Source: Paenibacillus sp. J23TS9 (GTDB lineage: Bacteria > Bacillota > Bacilli > Paenibacillales > Paenibacillaceae). Taken from it: 64,000 nucleotides of DNA. Positions within the stretch are counted from its first letter, which is position 1. Every line of letters starts with the position of its first letter. This document shows, one piece after another, positions 50,332 to 59,918 of the stretch. The DNA is taken from positions 2,666,001 to 2,730,000 of the forward strand of contig NZ_BOSG01000001.1 of the NCBI RefSeq assembly GCF_018403225.1. Reading direction: 5' to 3'. A program made the position numbers and the translations under genes. Below the pieces are notes generated by a model, which had not been told where the DNA came from, ran no database searches, and saw only the letters and a list, made by a program, of their open reading frames with translations.

Positions 50332-52454
50332 TCTCCTTTCGCTTCTGATTGGATTTCATAAAGTGTTGTACTGCCTTCCATACCGCCCCGGAATGAACCA
50401 TCGCCGGAGCTTTTGCCTGATCCCGATTGGCTGCTTTCCGAGCTGCCCTGCCAATCCTCCTGCGGCACTTCGGTCGCATTCGCCTTGATCCACTCGGTTA
50501 CCTCCGAGCTTTCACCACGTCCCATGCCCCCTTGACCAGATAGAAGAAAGAATTTGACTTTCCCTTCCTGAACCAGCTTTTTAACACCATCCAACGTCAA
50601 AATCGGATCTGAACCGGAATAACCGCCCATTGCCATAACCGCATTGCCGGTACGGATAATATAAGGAGCTGCCGTCATCGCGCTGCTTGTAGCAAAGAGA
50701 TATTTTTCCCCGGTATTATTCTGAGTGACATAACTTAGCAGGCTTTCATTCACCGTTCCGTTCATGCGCCCCCCGCCACTCGATTCTCCAGGGCCTGCGG
50801 CCGGCAGCTGGCTGGATTGCCCATAAATGATCGGTGTCGCAGACCAATAAGCCGGAGCAATCAAGAGTACGATAAGTCCAATGACTGCCAAGGTTAAAGT
50901 TCTGCCTTCCTTATTCCGTAAAACTGCCAGAAGTGTTGCTGATCCAACCCCTGTTACCAGAGCGATGATTGTCAGTGCTGAGCCGATTTGACTCGTGTAC
51001 GATCGAAGGATAAAGGCTTCAAAGCCTGTCGCAACGATCACAGCTGCCGGAAGCATCCAGCTTTTCCATCCGTCGGCGTTCCGGTAGTCCTTCCACATCC
51101 GGCTCCAGCCAGCACCGGTAAGCGCCGCAATCGGCGGCCCCATCATGACCAGGTAATACTGATGGAAAAATCCGGCGATGCTGAAGAATCCCATGACCGG
51201 GATCAGCCAGGCCAGCCAGAACAGAGTCTCCTTCTGGCCATCGGTCATACTTTTACGCCAGCGCCAGCCTGCGAGGAGTCCAACGCTGCCCATCAGGGCA
51301 AAAGGAAGCATCCAGCTTGCCTGTCCCGACAATTCCTGCTGGAAGAGACGAAATACGCCAGGTGTGCCGGTATTGAACATTCCGCCACCGCCGCCGCTGC
51401 GTCCATTCATGCCTGGCGGCAATCCGCCGCCCTGTCCTCCAGGGAAGGAGCCACCTGGTGCGTTCCCATTAAAGCCAGACCCGGCAGATGCATTTCCATC
51501 GGATCTACCGCTTGGTGCATTGCCGCTGGAGCTGTTGCTAGGAACCTGTTCCGATCCGCTGCTGCCGATCTGACGGCCTCTGTCCGTACTACTTTGCTCA
51601 GTGCGGGCATTTTGCCTGAAATCCATTCCCCCTGCTCCCGGATTACCCCCGCCTGTTCCCCGGTTTCCGGTCAGCCGCGATACTCCGTTATACCCGAAGG
51701 CAAGTTCCAATACGGAATTGGTCTGGCTGCTGCCGATATAAGGCCGATCTGCTGCTGGAACAGAATCGACAACCACGGCCCAGGAAACCGACACTACCAC
51801 CAGCGTAATCGTCGCCCCCGCTAGCGTAATCCACTTTTTCTTCCAGCCGGTTTTGAAGGCCAGCAGATAGAACAGGTAAAAGGCCGGAACCACCATATAG
51901 GCTTGCAGCATCTTAATATTGAAGCCTACACCAATCATGGCGAAAGCTCCCAGAATCCACCAGGCCTTCTTCAGCCGTATCCCCTGGAAGAGCATCCATG
52001 TGCCAAGCAGCAGTGTGAACACAAGCAAGCTGTCAACATTATTAGTTCTGGCCACGGCCGCAGCCACCGGCGTGCAAGCCATGGCAAGGCTGGCTAATCT
52101 AGCTGCCCAGATACTAAACGTCGGTTTAACAAGAAAATAGACCAAAAGCGTTGATCCAATATAGGCCAGAGCCTGCGGCAAAATAACGCTCCAGCCATGT
52201 AAGCCGAAAATCATGGCGCTGATCGTCTGCAGCCAGAAAGCAACGGGCGGTTTGTCCACCGTGACGTAGCCCCCGGGATCAAACGATGCATAAAAGAAAT
52301 TATGAAAGCTCTGAAGCATGCTTTTAACTGCAGATGTATAGTAGGCATTCACATACTGGTCGTCCCAAATTCCGAATACGCTGAAAAATACGGCGAGTAA
52401 AATCGCAATAACAAGAACGACATCGATTCTATTTTTAGATTTAGTGATGCCCAT
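50328..52454 (-). CDS. ykcB: GT39 family membrane glycosyltransferase, YkcB-like
   Basis: A 708-residue multi-pass enzyme of the ArnT/PMT type that transfers a sugar from a lipid carrier to an outside acceptor. The first outside loop has DPGGYVTVDKPPVAFWLQ with acidic DxxG and DKPP, about 10 more hydrophobic helices follow. Two low-complexity insertions stand out: residues about 263-360, Gly/Ser/Asn/Pro-rich, and a second Ser/Gly-rich patch near 680-695. These are typical, in variable length, of Bacillus YkcB/YycA relatives. First gene of the ykcB-ykcC-galU operon. Confidence 0.9.
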   Translation of the reverse strand: MGITKSKNRIDVVLVIAILLAVFFSVFGIWDDQYVNAYYTSAVKSMLQSFHNFFYASFDPGGYVTVDKPPVAFWLQTISAMIFGLHGWSVILPQALAYIGSTLLVYFLVKPTFSIWAARLASLAMACTPVAAAVARTNNVDSLLVFTLLLGTWMLFQGIRLKKAWWILGAFAMIGVGFNIKMLQAYMVVPAFYLFYLLAFKTGWKKKWITLAGATITLVVVSVSWAVVVDSVPAADRPYIGSSQTNSVLELAFGYNGVSRLTGNRGTGGGNPGAGGMDFRQNARTEQSSTDRGRQIGSSGSEQVPSNSSSGNAPSGRSDGNASAGSGFNGNAPGGSFPGGQGGGLPPGMNGRSGGGGGMFNTGTPGVFRLFQQELSGQASWMLPFALMGSVGLLAGWRWRKSMTDGQKETLFWLAWLIPVMGFFSIAGFFHQYYLVMMGPPIAALTGAGWSRMWKDYRNADGWKSWMLPAAVIVATGFEAFILRSYTSQIGSALTIIALVTGVGSATLLAVLRNKEGRTLTLAVIGLIVLLIAPAYWSATPIIYGQSSQLPAAGPGESSGGGRMNGTVNESLLSYVTQNNTGEKYLFATSSAMTAAPYIIRTGNAVMAMGGYSGSDPILTLDGVKKLVQEGKVKFFLLSGQGGMGRGESSEVTEWIKANATEVPQEDWQGSSESSQSGSGKSSGDGSFRGGMEGSTTLYEIQSEAKGE

Positions 52455-52606
52455 GGGCTTCCTCCTGTCTCCATATTCGGTGTATGGATTCCTTATGGAG
52501 GTTATTATGAGAGCCCAAACTTAACCGAACCTTAAACAAGCGCATTAAAATAGATTCATTTTAACGATCCGGCTGGCAGATTGATTCATGCAAGGAAAGT
52601 ATCTTA

Positions 52607-52658
52607 TAAAAAAAGGGCTGTTCCAAAGTCATTATATCTGACCTTTAGGAACAACCCT
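52607..52658 (-). terminator. intrinsic terminator after the AAC(6')-like gene
   Basis: On the minus strand AGGGTTGTTCC pairs with GGAACAGCCCT, with one G-T/A-C style mismatch, followed by TTTTTTTATAAG. Confidence 0.82.
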
Positions 52659-52686
52659 TTATGGTGTTTATCCTGCTTCGGCGGCT

Positions 52687-53223
52687 TCACGCGAGCTCAA
52701 TCAGCCAGCAGTCCCGGTAGGCACCTTCATGCCACTCATGCTGTGGCAGCAGCCTTTTCTTCACAAAACCGCATTTCTCATATACATGGATCGCACGATG
52801 ATTCCATGTCTGCGGATCCATCACAATCCGCTCTGCCTGCATTTCCTCATGCAGGTATGATACCATCGCTTGAATCAGCGCTGTACCGATCCCCCGGTCC
52901 CAGCAGCCGGGCTCGCCGATAAACTGGTCCATTCCGAAGATTCGTTCCAGGGGCTCCTCATATCCATAGAGCACCCGCTCCTCTGCCTCAATCTCATAAT
53001 ATTGAATATACCCGATAGGCACATCCTGGTATACAACGATGTTACGGACAGAATCACTATCTTCCCGGTAAAAATGCTCGAACACCAGCTGCATATCATA
53101 AGGCCGGTCACGACCTCCATAAAATTCCAGAACGCGCGAGTCGCTGAGCCATTTCAAAAGCAGTGCGGCATCCTCTTCCCTTAGGGATCTGACTGCCAGT
53201 TCCCCTTGTTTGAATATATTCAT
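52687..53223 (-). CDS. AAC(6')-type GNAT acetyltransferase
   Basis: A 178-residue acetyltransferase of the family that includes aminoglycoside 6'-N-acetyltransferases and siderophore acylases. Typical blocks: LRSLREEDAALLLKWLSDSR-like start, PIGYIQYYEIEAEE, GMDQFIGEPGCWDRGIGTAL and the C-terminal RAIHVYEKCGFVKKRLLP. True resistance activity is unknown. It overlaps the DinB gene by 4 nt (ATGA), so the two are co-translated. Confidence 0.85.
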   Translation of the reverse strand: MNIFKQGELAVRSLREEDAALLLKWLSDSRVLEFYGGRDRPYDMQLVFEHFYREDSDSVRNIVVYQDVPIGYIQYYEIEAEERVLYGYEEPLERIFGMDQFIGEPGCWDRGIGTALIQAMVSYLHEEMQAERIVMDPQTWNHRAIHVYEKCGFVKKRLLPQHEWHEGAYRDCWLIELA

Positions 53224-53681
53224 GATAGACCTGCTATGTATGTGTTGATCTGTGCCATATGATGCCGGTCATGCTCATAAAAATCCACAAGATACTCGTC
53301 AATGGACATGATCCCGTCATGCTTGTGGCTGTATTCCGTCTCCGGAATGCTTTGCATAAGTTCAAGCAGCTGCCTGCGCATCCTCACGGTCTCGCCAATC
53401 AAAAACGGCTTGCTCTGCGTTAACCCATAGTCTGCCGCATTGCGGTTGAATTCGTCAAAATCCAGGTTCTTCAGGGTCAGCGGCTGATGCTCGGCCATTG
53501 GACGGACTGCATGCTCCAGAAAGTATTTGTCCCACAGCATGATGTGGCTGATAATGTCGCGCGGCGACCATTTTCCTTCTGCAATCGGGCCCGACCATTG
53601 CTCCTCTGATAAACGTTCCAGCGACTCGGCGAATCCGATAAGTTCGGCAAAGGCTTCCAGCTTTTCCTGCTTCGTATTCAT
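53220..53681 (-). CDS. DinB superfamily protein
   Basis: A 153-residue four-helix DinB-like metal-binding protein, related to thiol transferases such as bacillithiol S-transferases. Metal-ligand histidines are visible in WSPRDIISHIMLWDKYF and DFYEHDRHHMAQINTYI. Bacillithiol users are common in Bacillales, so a detoxification role is possible but not shown. GAGAATCTTTA precedes the ATG. It leads the pair with the acetyltransferase. Confidence 0.82.
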   Translation of the reverse strand: MNTKQEKLEAFAELIGFAESLERLSEEQWSGPIAEGKWSPRDIISHIMLWDKYFLEHAVRPMAEHQPLTLKNLDFDEFNRNAADYGLTQSKPFLIGETVRMRRQLLELMQSIPETEYSHKHDGIMSIDEYLVDFYEHDRHHMAQINTYIAGLS

Positions 53682-53775
53682 TAAAGATTCTCCTTTATAT
53701 CTTCCAAAATGGTATGTCTCAATTCATTCCTAATTATACCATTTCACTCTATGCAAAACAAGAACGTTTGTTTGC

Positions 53776-54519
53776 CTATAACCATTTGCTTTTCACCAGC
53801 TCCTGCAGGTGCCGGTAAGCTTCGTGTGTGCCCATATCATAGCTGACACCCTCCGCGAAATAAGCCTTCAGCTCTTTCACACGGGACAACCATTCGGGAA
53901 AATACCCGGGTGCGTCCGAATGATGCCCCGCGAGCAAATATTCCCTGAATAAAGCCAGTGTCTCTTTCCGGTACAAGTAGACAGCAAATACCCCGATATC
54001 GGTCTTGGGATACTCAGGCTTTTCCTCAAAAGACAACACCCGCTGCGAATCATCAAGCTCCACCACACCTACTCTTTTCAGTTCATGGATATTCTGCAAG
54101 CGCTGGACAAGGATACAGTCCTTCTGCTGCTCCAGAAAAAAATCCACATATGAGGTTAAATCAAACGTAAATACGTTATCACCGGCGGCAACCAGCAAAT
54201 CTTCCTCAATTCCTTCGCTTTCAATCGCAAACTGAATGTCGCCGATGGCTCCCAGCCGGTTAAGTTCTGACGTAGAGCCATCATTGATGATCTTGACGGC
54301 CTTGCGGAATGACCGGGATTTAGCCCATTCCTCAAACGCTGTATAAAATTTGGCATTGGACACAATGATGATTTCCGAAATAGAAGCCACAACTTCCATC
54401 TTCCGTATGATCAGGTCCAAAATGGTTCCATCACCTAAAGGGAGCAGGGATTTCGGCATGTCACGGGTCAGCGGATAGAGCCTTGTCGCGTAACCCGCGG
54501 TTAGAATGAGTGCTTTCAT
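53776..54519 (-). CDS. sugar-phosphate nucleotidyltransferase
   Basis: A 247-residue nucleotidyltransferase: KALILTAGYATRLYPLTRDM with the GxxTR-type nucleotide loop, KSLLPLG, LVAAGDNVF with the metal-binding Asp, and VVELDDSQRVLSFEEKP. This is the core of RmlA/GlmU/GalF-like enzymes that make NDP-sugars; the sugar is unknown. It lacks a C-terminal left-handed helix. Stand-alone; nearby polysaccharide genes make an envelope role likely. Confidence 0.87.
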   Translation of the reverse strand: MKALILTAGYATRLYPLTRDMPKSLLPLGDGTILDLIIRKMEVVASISEIIIVSNAKFYTAFEEWAKSRSFRKAVKIINDGSTSELNRLGAIGDIQFAIESEGIEEDLLVAAGDNVFTFDLTSYVDFFLEQQKDCILVQRLQNIHELKRVGVVELDDSQRVLSFEEKPEYPKTDIGVFAVYLYRKETLALFREYLLAGHHSDAPGYFPEWLSRVKELKAYFAEGVSYDMGTHEAYRHLQELVKSKWL

Positions 54520-54566
54520 AGGGGCCTCCTGTACAATAGTTCTCCTGCTCCCTAGTATAGCTTGAT

Positions 54567-55379
54567 TTACAGCAGCAAGCTCCTTTTTCTGAATATAGTT
54601 ATTCCTGCAATAAACCCTGCCATTCCGATGGCAAGCAAAATAATGACAACCGGAGTCCAGCTCACCGTACCTTTGACAATACCGGCAGGATTAAAGAGCG
54701 AAAACAAGGAAATATGCTGCATCCATGACAATTGATCGCTGATCTTACCCACCAGGTTCAAGCTGAAAAAGCCGAATACCACGATACCGGCTGTGCCCAG
54801 TGCCCTTTTCTCATCATTCGAGACGGCAGAGATGAGAAAACTGATGCCGCATACGGCGAAAAAGAGCAGAAACGCACCGAGGTTCAGCAGCAAAAAGCCA
54901 TTGGAGTCAAAATCGCTTAAATTTCCAATGAACCAGGCATATCCTCCATATCCCGCCAAGGTAGTCACCAACGTAATCATCAGCAAGCCTGTAAGCAGGA
55001 CAACAGCCTGCGTTACAGCCACCTTAATACGGGTCGTAGGCGCAGACAGCAGGTAGCCCATCGATCCTTGATCAACGAGGCGTGCCATGAGCTGGGTGGA
55101 AGTCATGATGCTGAATATAGAGAGTATCAGAATGAACAACAGCCCGTAATATTCGCCAGAAATGAAAGCGTCAATGCTCCCAAAGCCATTTTCCAAACCA
55201 AACGCCCTGCCAAGTCCCTCAGGCATGGATTCAATGAGCGCGTTCAGGCTCTCTGACTGCGTAGCCATGCTCGGGTATATCCAGAACATCAGCAAAATAT
55301 AGAAAGCCGATCCAAACGCGTAGCTCGTCATCGTCCGCATATGGTTTTTCAGCATTTGTCCGTATAAAGGCATATTCAT
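54567..55379 (-). CDS. ABC-2 type transporter permease
   Basis: A 270-residue permease with six hydrophobic segments (for example FYILLMFWIY, GLLFILILSIFSIMTSTQLM, AVVLLTGLLMITLVTTLAGY, FLLLNLGAFLLFFAVCGISF). Partner of the ATP-binding protein just upstream (1 bp between stop and start). Exporter of a drug, peptide or lipid; the substrate is unknown. Confidence 0.87.
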   Translation of the reverse strand: MNMPLYGQMLKNHMRTMTSYAFGSAFYILLMFWIYPSMATQSESLNALIESMPEGLGRAFGLENGFGSIDAFISGEYYGLLFILILSIFSIMTSTQLMARLVDQGSMGYLLSAPTTRIKVAVTQAVVLLTGLLMITLVTTLAGYGGYAWFIGNLSDFDSNGFLLLNLGAFLLFFAVCGISFLISAVSNDEKRALGTAGIVVFGFFSLNLVGKISDQLSWMQHISLFSLFNPAGIVKGTVSWTPVVIILLAIGMAGFIAGITIFRKRSLLL

Positions 55380-55380
55380 G

Positions 55381-56265
55381 TCAGTCTCTCCCTTCCCGGT
55401 CGTAGTAATCCATAAAAATATCCTCCAGATTCAGCGTAAACACATCGATGCTCCGAATCCGGTATTTGGCAGCCTCTTGCGTGAAACGGTCATAATCCCC
55501 CTGAACGGAGACACGTACCTGTTTATCTTTAAAGGAGTCGATCCTCAGACCACTGCCGAGAAAAGCATCCCGATCTGCTTCATTCACAAAAGTCACCTCA
55601 AACAGCTTCCGCTGAACCGCCTGCAGTTCATGAATGTTCTTGACGGCGATGATTCTTCCATCCTTAATGATGGCCGCCCGGTCACAGGTACGTTCAATTT
55701 CAGGGAAACTATGCGATGACATCAAAAATGTGGTTCCTTTCGCCTTTTCCTCGAGAACCAGCTCGATGAACACCTTCTGCATCAGCGGGTCCAATCCTGA
55801 CGTTGGCTCATCCAAAATAATAACTTCAGGCTCATGCATGAATGCAGCCACGATCCCCACCTTTTGCTTCATGCCCTTGGACATTTTACGAATGGGTGTG
55901 CGGTCATCGAACTGCAGCCTTTTCACGAGTTCGGCTCTGCGCTGCTGATTCACGCCTCCCCGCAAACTCGACATAAAATCCAGAAAAGACTTCCCGGTCA
56001 TTCCCTCCATAAAAGCAATTTCTCCGGGCAAGTAACCGATCTGCTTTTGAAATTGACCTTGATCCTTCCATGTATCATAACCCTTAATCTGGACGTAACC
56101 CTTCGCTGGCTTCATGAAGCCCATAATGTGGCGGATCGTCGTTGATTTACCCGCACCATTTGGTCCGAGGAATCCGAACACTTCCCCTTTCTCAACGGTA
56201 AACGATACATCAAATATCCCTTTACCGCCCGGAAATACCTTTGTTACATGAGACACTGTAAGCAT
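55381..56265 (-). CDS. ABC transporter ATP-binding protein
   Basis: A 294-residue ATPase with Walker A GPNGAGKST, signature MSKGMKQKV, Walker B VIILDEPTSGLD and the switch His in SSHSFPEIE. A C-terminal domain of about 80 residues after residue 215 is typical for exporters of the DrrA/YxlF group. It forms one operon with the permease and is divergent from a TetR regulator with two dyad operators between. Confidence 0.92.
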   Translation of the reverse strand: MLTVSHVTKVFPGGKGIFDVSFTVEKGEVFGFLGPNGAGKSTTIRHIMGFMKPAKGYVQIKGYDTWKDQGQFQKQIGYLPGEIAFMEGMTGKSFLDFMSSLRGGVNQQRRAELVKRLQFDDRTPIRKMSKGMKQKVGIVAAFMHEPEVIILDEPTSGLDPLMQKVFIELVLEEKAKGTTFLMSSHSFPEIERTCDRAAIIKDGRIIAVKNIHELQAVQRKLFEVTFVNEADRDAFLGSGLRIDSFKDKQVRVSVQGDYDRFTQEAAKYRIRSIDVFTLNLEDIFMDYYDREGRD

Positions 56266-56293
56266 GCTCTGCGCCTCCCGCTTGGGAACATAA

Positions 56294-56325
56294 TTATGAA
56301 ATATAATATGATAAATATTTCATAA
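56294..56325. promoter_or_regulatory. TetR-type operator, ABC side
   Basis: TTATGAAATAT, 10 bp, ATATTTCATAA: perfect 11-bp arms, 30 bp upstream of the ABC ATPase start. Probably bound by the divergent TetR protein. Confidence 0.75.
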
Positions 56326-56363
56326 ATAGATCATACGCCGGAGGATTTACCTCGTCAATAGAA

Positions 56364-56395
56364 TTATGAAATATCGTTATGATATAATTTCATTA
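56364..56395. promoter_or_regulatory. TetR-type operator, regulator side
   Basis: A second copy of TTATGAAATAT with a less perfect mirrored half TAATTTCATTA, 40 bp before the TetR start and 70 bp from the first copy. It suggests autoregulation plus control of the exporter. Confidence 0.7.
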
Positions 56396-56433
56396 TTAGC
56401 CGGCAGGTGCCGTGAGATGGAGTTGACAGCTAA

Positions 56434-57036
56434 ATGAATGGTTTTGAACGCAGGGCACAGGAGATTAAGGATAGAATCAAGGAGAACACGCTGAAGATGC
56501 TTTCAACATGCAGTGTGAAGCAAATCCGTATCGCAGACATCGCCGGGGAAGCCGGAGTCTCCCAGGTGACCATATATAATTATTTTGGCAGCAAGGAAGC
56601 CTTGATCCGTGAGGTATTCCGGGATTACTTTCAAAAGAATATGGACGAATTTGAAGAGGTTGTTCGCGGGAATTCTTCATTGAAAGAAAAGATTGAGTAT
56701 ATTATTTTCCAAAAGAAGCAAACCTCCCACTCCTTTCATCCATCTGTGATTGCGGAGCTGATGCAGGATGATCCGGAAATACGGGATTTCGTACAACAAA
56801 ATTATGAGGAACGGGGCGTCCCCATGATGGTCGAGCTCATTACCAAAAGCAAAGCGAGCGGAGAAATTTCGGAAGGCATCTCCACTGAAACGGTGATTTT
56901 ATATCTAAATATGCTGAACGACTCTTCCCACCGTCTGCTGGAGTCAACCCAGTATAGTGCCAACCAGGATAAGCTTGTTGAAGAGATGGTTCAGGTATTT
57001 TTTTATGGTATTTGTGGTCCAGAGTCCCAAAAGTGA
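56434..57036 (+). CDS. TetR/AcrR family regulator
   Basis: A 200-residue repressor: N-terminal helix-turn-helix (IADIAGEAGVSQVTIYNYFG, about 32-51, then SKEALIREVF) and a variable helical ligand domain. Divergent from the ABC exporter operon with two matched dyads between, so it very likely controls that exporter. GGAG lies about 11 nt before the ATG. Confidence 0.9.
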   Translation: MNGFERRAQEIKDRIKENTLKMLSTCSVKQIRIADIAGEAGVSQVTIYNYFGSKEALIREVFRDYFQKNMDEFEEVVRGNSSLKEKIEYIIFQKKQTSHSFHPSVIAELMQDDPEIRDFVQQNYEERGVPMMVELITKSKASGEISEGISTETVILYLNMLNDSSHRLLESTQYSANQDKLVEEMVQVFFYGICGPESQK

Positions 57037-57152
57037 TTAACAGATTGTTAAAACTATGTTAATTTAGTATTTTCATTGTGTAAAAAAACTTATATAGTAG
57101 TGGATAGCAATACTTCAGGAAAAAATTAACAGATGGTTTGAAAGGAGTCAGA

Positions 57153-59027
57153 ATGAAAGACTTATCCATACGTTCATCACATTCAAAGACACCCGTCATT
57201 GGGATCTTTATTCTTTTGCTGCTGAAGCTGCTGCTTCTGCGCTATTTTTTCTTCGGCGAAATCATGTGGAGCCGCGTTGCGGCGGATGCCGCCTCTGTGC
57301 TCGTGCTGCTTGCGCTGATCGAGCTGGTAACACCTGCTAGGGCGAAGGGGATCGTGTATTGGATTTTCAATTTGCTATGCTCGTTCATCTTTTTCGCTTC
57401 GGCCCTGTATTTTCAGCACTTCAACACCTTGCCGACCTACACGGCGCTGTCCGAACTCAAGCAGGTCGCGGGGATCAAGGACAGTGTGCAATCTACGATC
57501 GAACCAGCCAACTATCTCTTTTTCGTTGATGTGGTGATCCTCGCCGTGGTCTGGATTGGCGGCAAGCTTATGAAACGCAAGCCGAGCATGTCCACATCAC
57601 TGCGCAAAAGATGGCCAGCTGTTATCGGTATTATCGCTCTGGCAACGTCTATTTTCTTTATCCGTCAGGATCGTACGATAGCCAATGAGGTGCTGCAGGC
57701 AGAGCATCTTGGCTTCTTTAATTATCAGGTCGCTGCGGGCATCAAAGCCAAAGAGGAAGCGGATATCGTCGCCTCAGGCAATATCGAGGAAACCGTGGAC
57801 AAGATTAATTCGAAGGAAGAAACCTTTAAATATCAAGAAAATCCACAGGACAAGCCCGAGTTTTTTGGTGCAGCCAAAGGCAAAAACGTCATTGTGATTC
57901 AAATGGAGGCATTCCAGAACTTCCCGATTCACCTGTCTGTCGATAATCAGGAGCTTACGCCTGTGCTGAACAACCTGGCAAAAGACAGCTTTTATTTCTC
58001 GCGTGTATTCCAGCAAATCGGTCAGGGTAATACCTCGGATGCGGAGTTTATGAGCAATACCTCCATCTATCCGACGGCTGCAATTGCAATGTCTACCGGA
58101 TACGGCGACCGTGAGCTTCCGAGTATGCCGCGGCTGTTGGAGAAAGAAAACTATGAGGCAGATACCTTTCACGTGAACGATGTCAAGTTTTGGGATCGGA
58201 ACAAGCTCTATCCGGCTTTGAATTTTACTCACTACTACGATAAGCCCAATTATAAAAATGATCACTTTAATGAATTTGGTGCTTCTGACGAAGAATTGTA
58301 CAAATTCGGGATCAAGACATTATCCAAGCTTCACCAAGAAAAAAAACCGTTTTATGCGCAGTTCGTCACGGTATCCAGTCATTTTCCATTTAATGTACCG
58401 GAAGACCGCATGAAAATAAAAATTCCGGCTAACCTGAAGGATACGCAGCTCGGCAGCTATCTGGCTGCTGTCAATTATACGGACTATGCGATCGGAACCT
58501 TAATCGACCAGCTGAAACAGAACGGTATGTACGATGATACCGTGCTGGTCATATACGGTGACCACTTCGGTCTTCAGCCGCAGGATAATGATCCGGATAT
58601 GGTCAGCAAGGCGCTTGGCATTAAATATGATCCTCGCGTCACACGCTTCAATATTCCGCTGCTGATTCATGTTCCAGGTGAAAAGGGTCAAGAAGTGAAA
58701 CAGGTCGGCGGCCAGGTTGATATCATGCCTACACTTGCCAACCTGCTGGGAATTTCGCTGAAAGACGAGAAATTTACCGCTTTTGGCCATGACCTGCTCA
58801 ACATTGACAACAACATTGTAGGCAGCCGTTATTATCTGCCAACCGGCTCTTTCTTTAACAATGAGATTATGTATGTTCCGGGCAAGACATTTGAAGAAGG
58901 CAGTGCTGTCAATCTGGATACGCTTGAGCCTGTCACCGATTTCACCAAGTATAAGAAGGATTATGACTATAATCTGGCACAAATGAAGCTTTCCGACGAA
59001 TACGTCAAGCTGCTGCCAAAACGCTAA
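57153..59027 (+). CDS. lipoteichoic acid synthase family protein (LtaS)
   Basis: Membrane enzyme that polymerises glycerol phosphate from phosphatidylglycerol onto a glycolipid anchor. 624 aa: five N-terminal membrane helices, then an extracellular sulfatase-fold domain. Catalytic Thr294 lies in GQGNTSDAEF, metal ligands in VIQMEAF, FHVNDVKFWDR and YGDHFGL, all as in LtaS. The start is ATG 57153 with AAAGGAGTCAGA upstream; the frame begins at TTG 57138. Paenibacillus often has several paralogues, so which role (LTA synthase, primase or other) is open. Confidence 0.92.
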   Translation: MKDLSIRSSHSKTPVIGIFILLLLKLLLLRYFFFGEIMWSRVAADAASVLVLLALIELVTPARAKGIVYWIFNLLCSFIFFASALYFQHFNTLPTYTALSELKQVAGIKDSVQSTIEPANYLFFVDVVILAVVWIGGKLMKRKPSMSTSLRKRWPAVIGIIALATSIFFIRQDRTIANEVLQAEHLGFFNYQVAAGIKAKEEADIVASGNIEETVDKINSKEETFKYQENPQDKPEFFGAAKGKNVIVIQMEAFQNFPIHLSVDNQELTPVLNNLAKDSFYFSRVFQQIGQGNTSDAEFMSNTSIYPTAAIAMSTGYGDRELPSMPRLLEKENYEADTFHVNDVKFWDRNKLYPALNFTHYYDKPNYKNDHFNEFGASDEELYKFGIKTLSKLHQEKKPFYAQFVTVSSHFPFNVPEDRMKIKIPANLKDTQLGSYLAAVNYTDYAIGTLIDQLKQNGMYDDTVLVIYGDHFGLQPQDNDPDMVSKALGIKYDPRVTRFNIPLLIHVPGEKGQEVKQVGGQVDIMPTLANLLGISLKDEKFTAFGHDLLNIDNNIVGSRYYLPTGSFFNNEIMYVPGKTFEEGSAVNLDTLEPVTDFTKYKKDYDYNLAQMKLSDEYVKLLPKR

Positions 59028-59037
59028 TTAGCACAAT

Positions 59038-59083
59038 AAAAGCCTCAGGCATCCTTTCGAGGGATGTCTGAGGCTTTTTAGTC
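59038..59083. terminator. intrinsic terminator after the LtaS gene
   Basis: AAAAGCCTCAGGCATCC pairs with GGATGTCTGAGGCTTTTT with one mismatch; a T run on the plus strand. The leftward DeoR gene ends just to the right, so it can serve both. Confidence 0.9.
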
Positions 59084-59094
59084 TCCTGTCTTGC

Positions 59095-59862
59095 TTAAAG
59101 CTCTTCGGCTACGATGAGCTTGAGCTCCTTCTCCCGCAGCAGCCTGGCATCTCCAGCACCGATATGGCTGTCCGTAATCACGACATCAATCTCTTCCCAT
59201 CCGGCAACATGGGTAAAGGCCTGTACCCCGATTTTACTGGCATCGGCTAATATATACACGCTGGCGGCCTGCTTGATCAGCTTATGCTTGACCATCGCCT
59301 GCAGCTCGTTCGATTCACTAATCCCCCGCTCCGGATGAACACCTTTGCAGGATACGAAAGCTTTATCGACATAATAGGCTTCCAGGCTTCGCTCAGCCAT
59401 CGGCCCGACATAAGAGAGGGATTTGGAAGCCAAGCTGCCCCCGGTCGAGATTACTTCTATCTTCTCCTTCGATGATAGCTCCAGCGCGACCTTAATGGAA
59501 TTGGTCAAAACCGTAAGTGGAATATCCGGCAGTATAGAGGCCATATACCAAGCCGTCGAGCTGGCATCCAGCGCAATCCGGTCATATGGCTCGATTAATG
59601 CAACCGCCGCTCTCGCGATCCGCTTCTTCTCCTCCTGATGCATCACTTCACGCTCAAAATAAGGCGTTTCCGCCTGCGCCTCTTTAACACTGACGGCACC
59701 GCCATGGCTGCGGCGAACCTTGCCCTGCTGCTCCAAGCGGTCCAGGTCGCGGCGGATCGTCTCTTCGGTTACTCCGCACAGCTCGCTGAGCTCGGAGACA
59801 CGGATACTTCCCCGCTCATTCACAAGTCCCACGATTTTATCGTATCTTTCCGCAACTAACAT
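59095..59862 (-). CDS. DeoR/GlpR family regulator (rhamnose-locus type)
   Basis: A 255-residue sugar-phosphate-sensing repressor: N-terminal helix-turn-helix (IRVSELSELCGVTEETIRRD, about 19-38) with RRSHGGAV following, and a C-terminal ISOCOT-fold sensor (LTNSIKVAL, VISTGGSL, DKAFVSCKGV). It lies downstream of RhaEW and lutABC, and the Bacillus rhamnose operon is governed by a DeoR protein, so a RhaR-like role is likely. It is separated from the lut genes by a terminator and a repeat-bearing promoter region. Confidence 0.88.
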   Translation of the reverse strand: MLVAERYDKIVGLVNERGSIRVSELSELCGVTEETIRRDLDRLEQQGKVRRSHGGAVSVKEAQAETPYFEREVMHQEEKKRIARAAVALIEPYDRIALDASSTAWYMASILPDIPLTVLTNSIKVALELSSKEKIEVISTGGSLASKSLSYVGPMAERSLEAYYVDKAFVSCKGVHPERGISESNELQAMVKHKLIKQAASVYILADASKIGVQAFTHVAGWEEIDVVITDSHIGAGDARLLREKELKLIVAEEL

Positions 59863-59918
59863 AGCTACCCTCTTTCATAGCCAGCCTTTCATCTGCCAGC
59901 CGGTATATTCCCATTATA

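Noticed and set aside
50988..51824. Plus-strand 278-codon frame opposite ykcB
   Set aside because: Arises from the GC-rich low-complexity insert of the GT39 protein read backwards; no family features.
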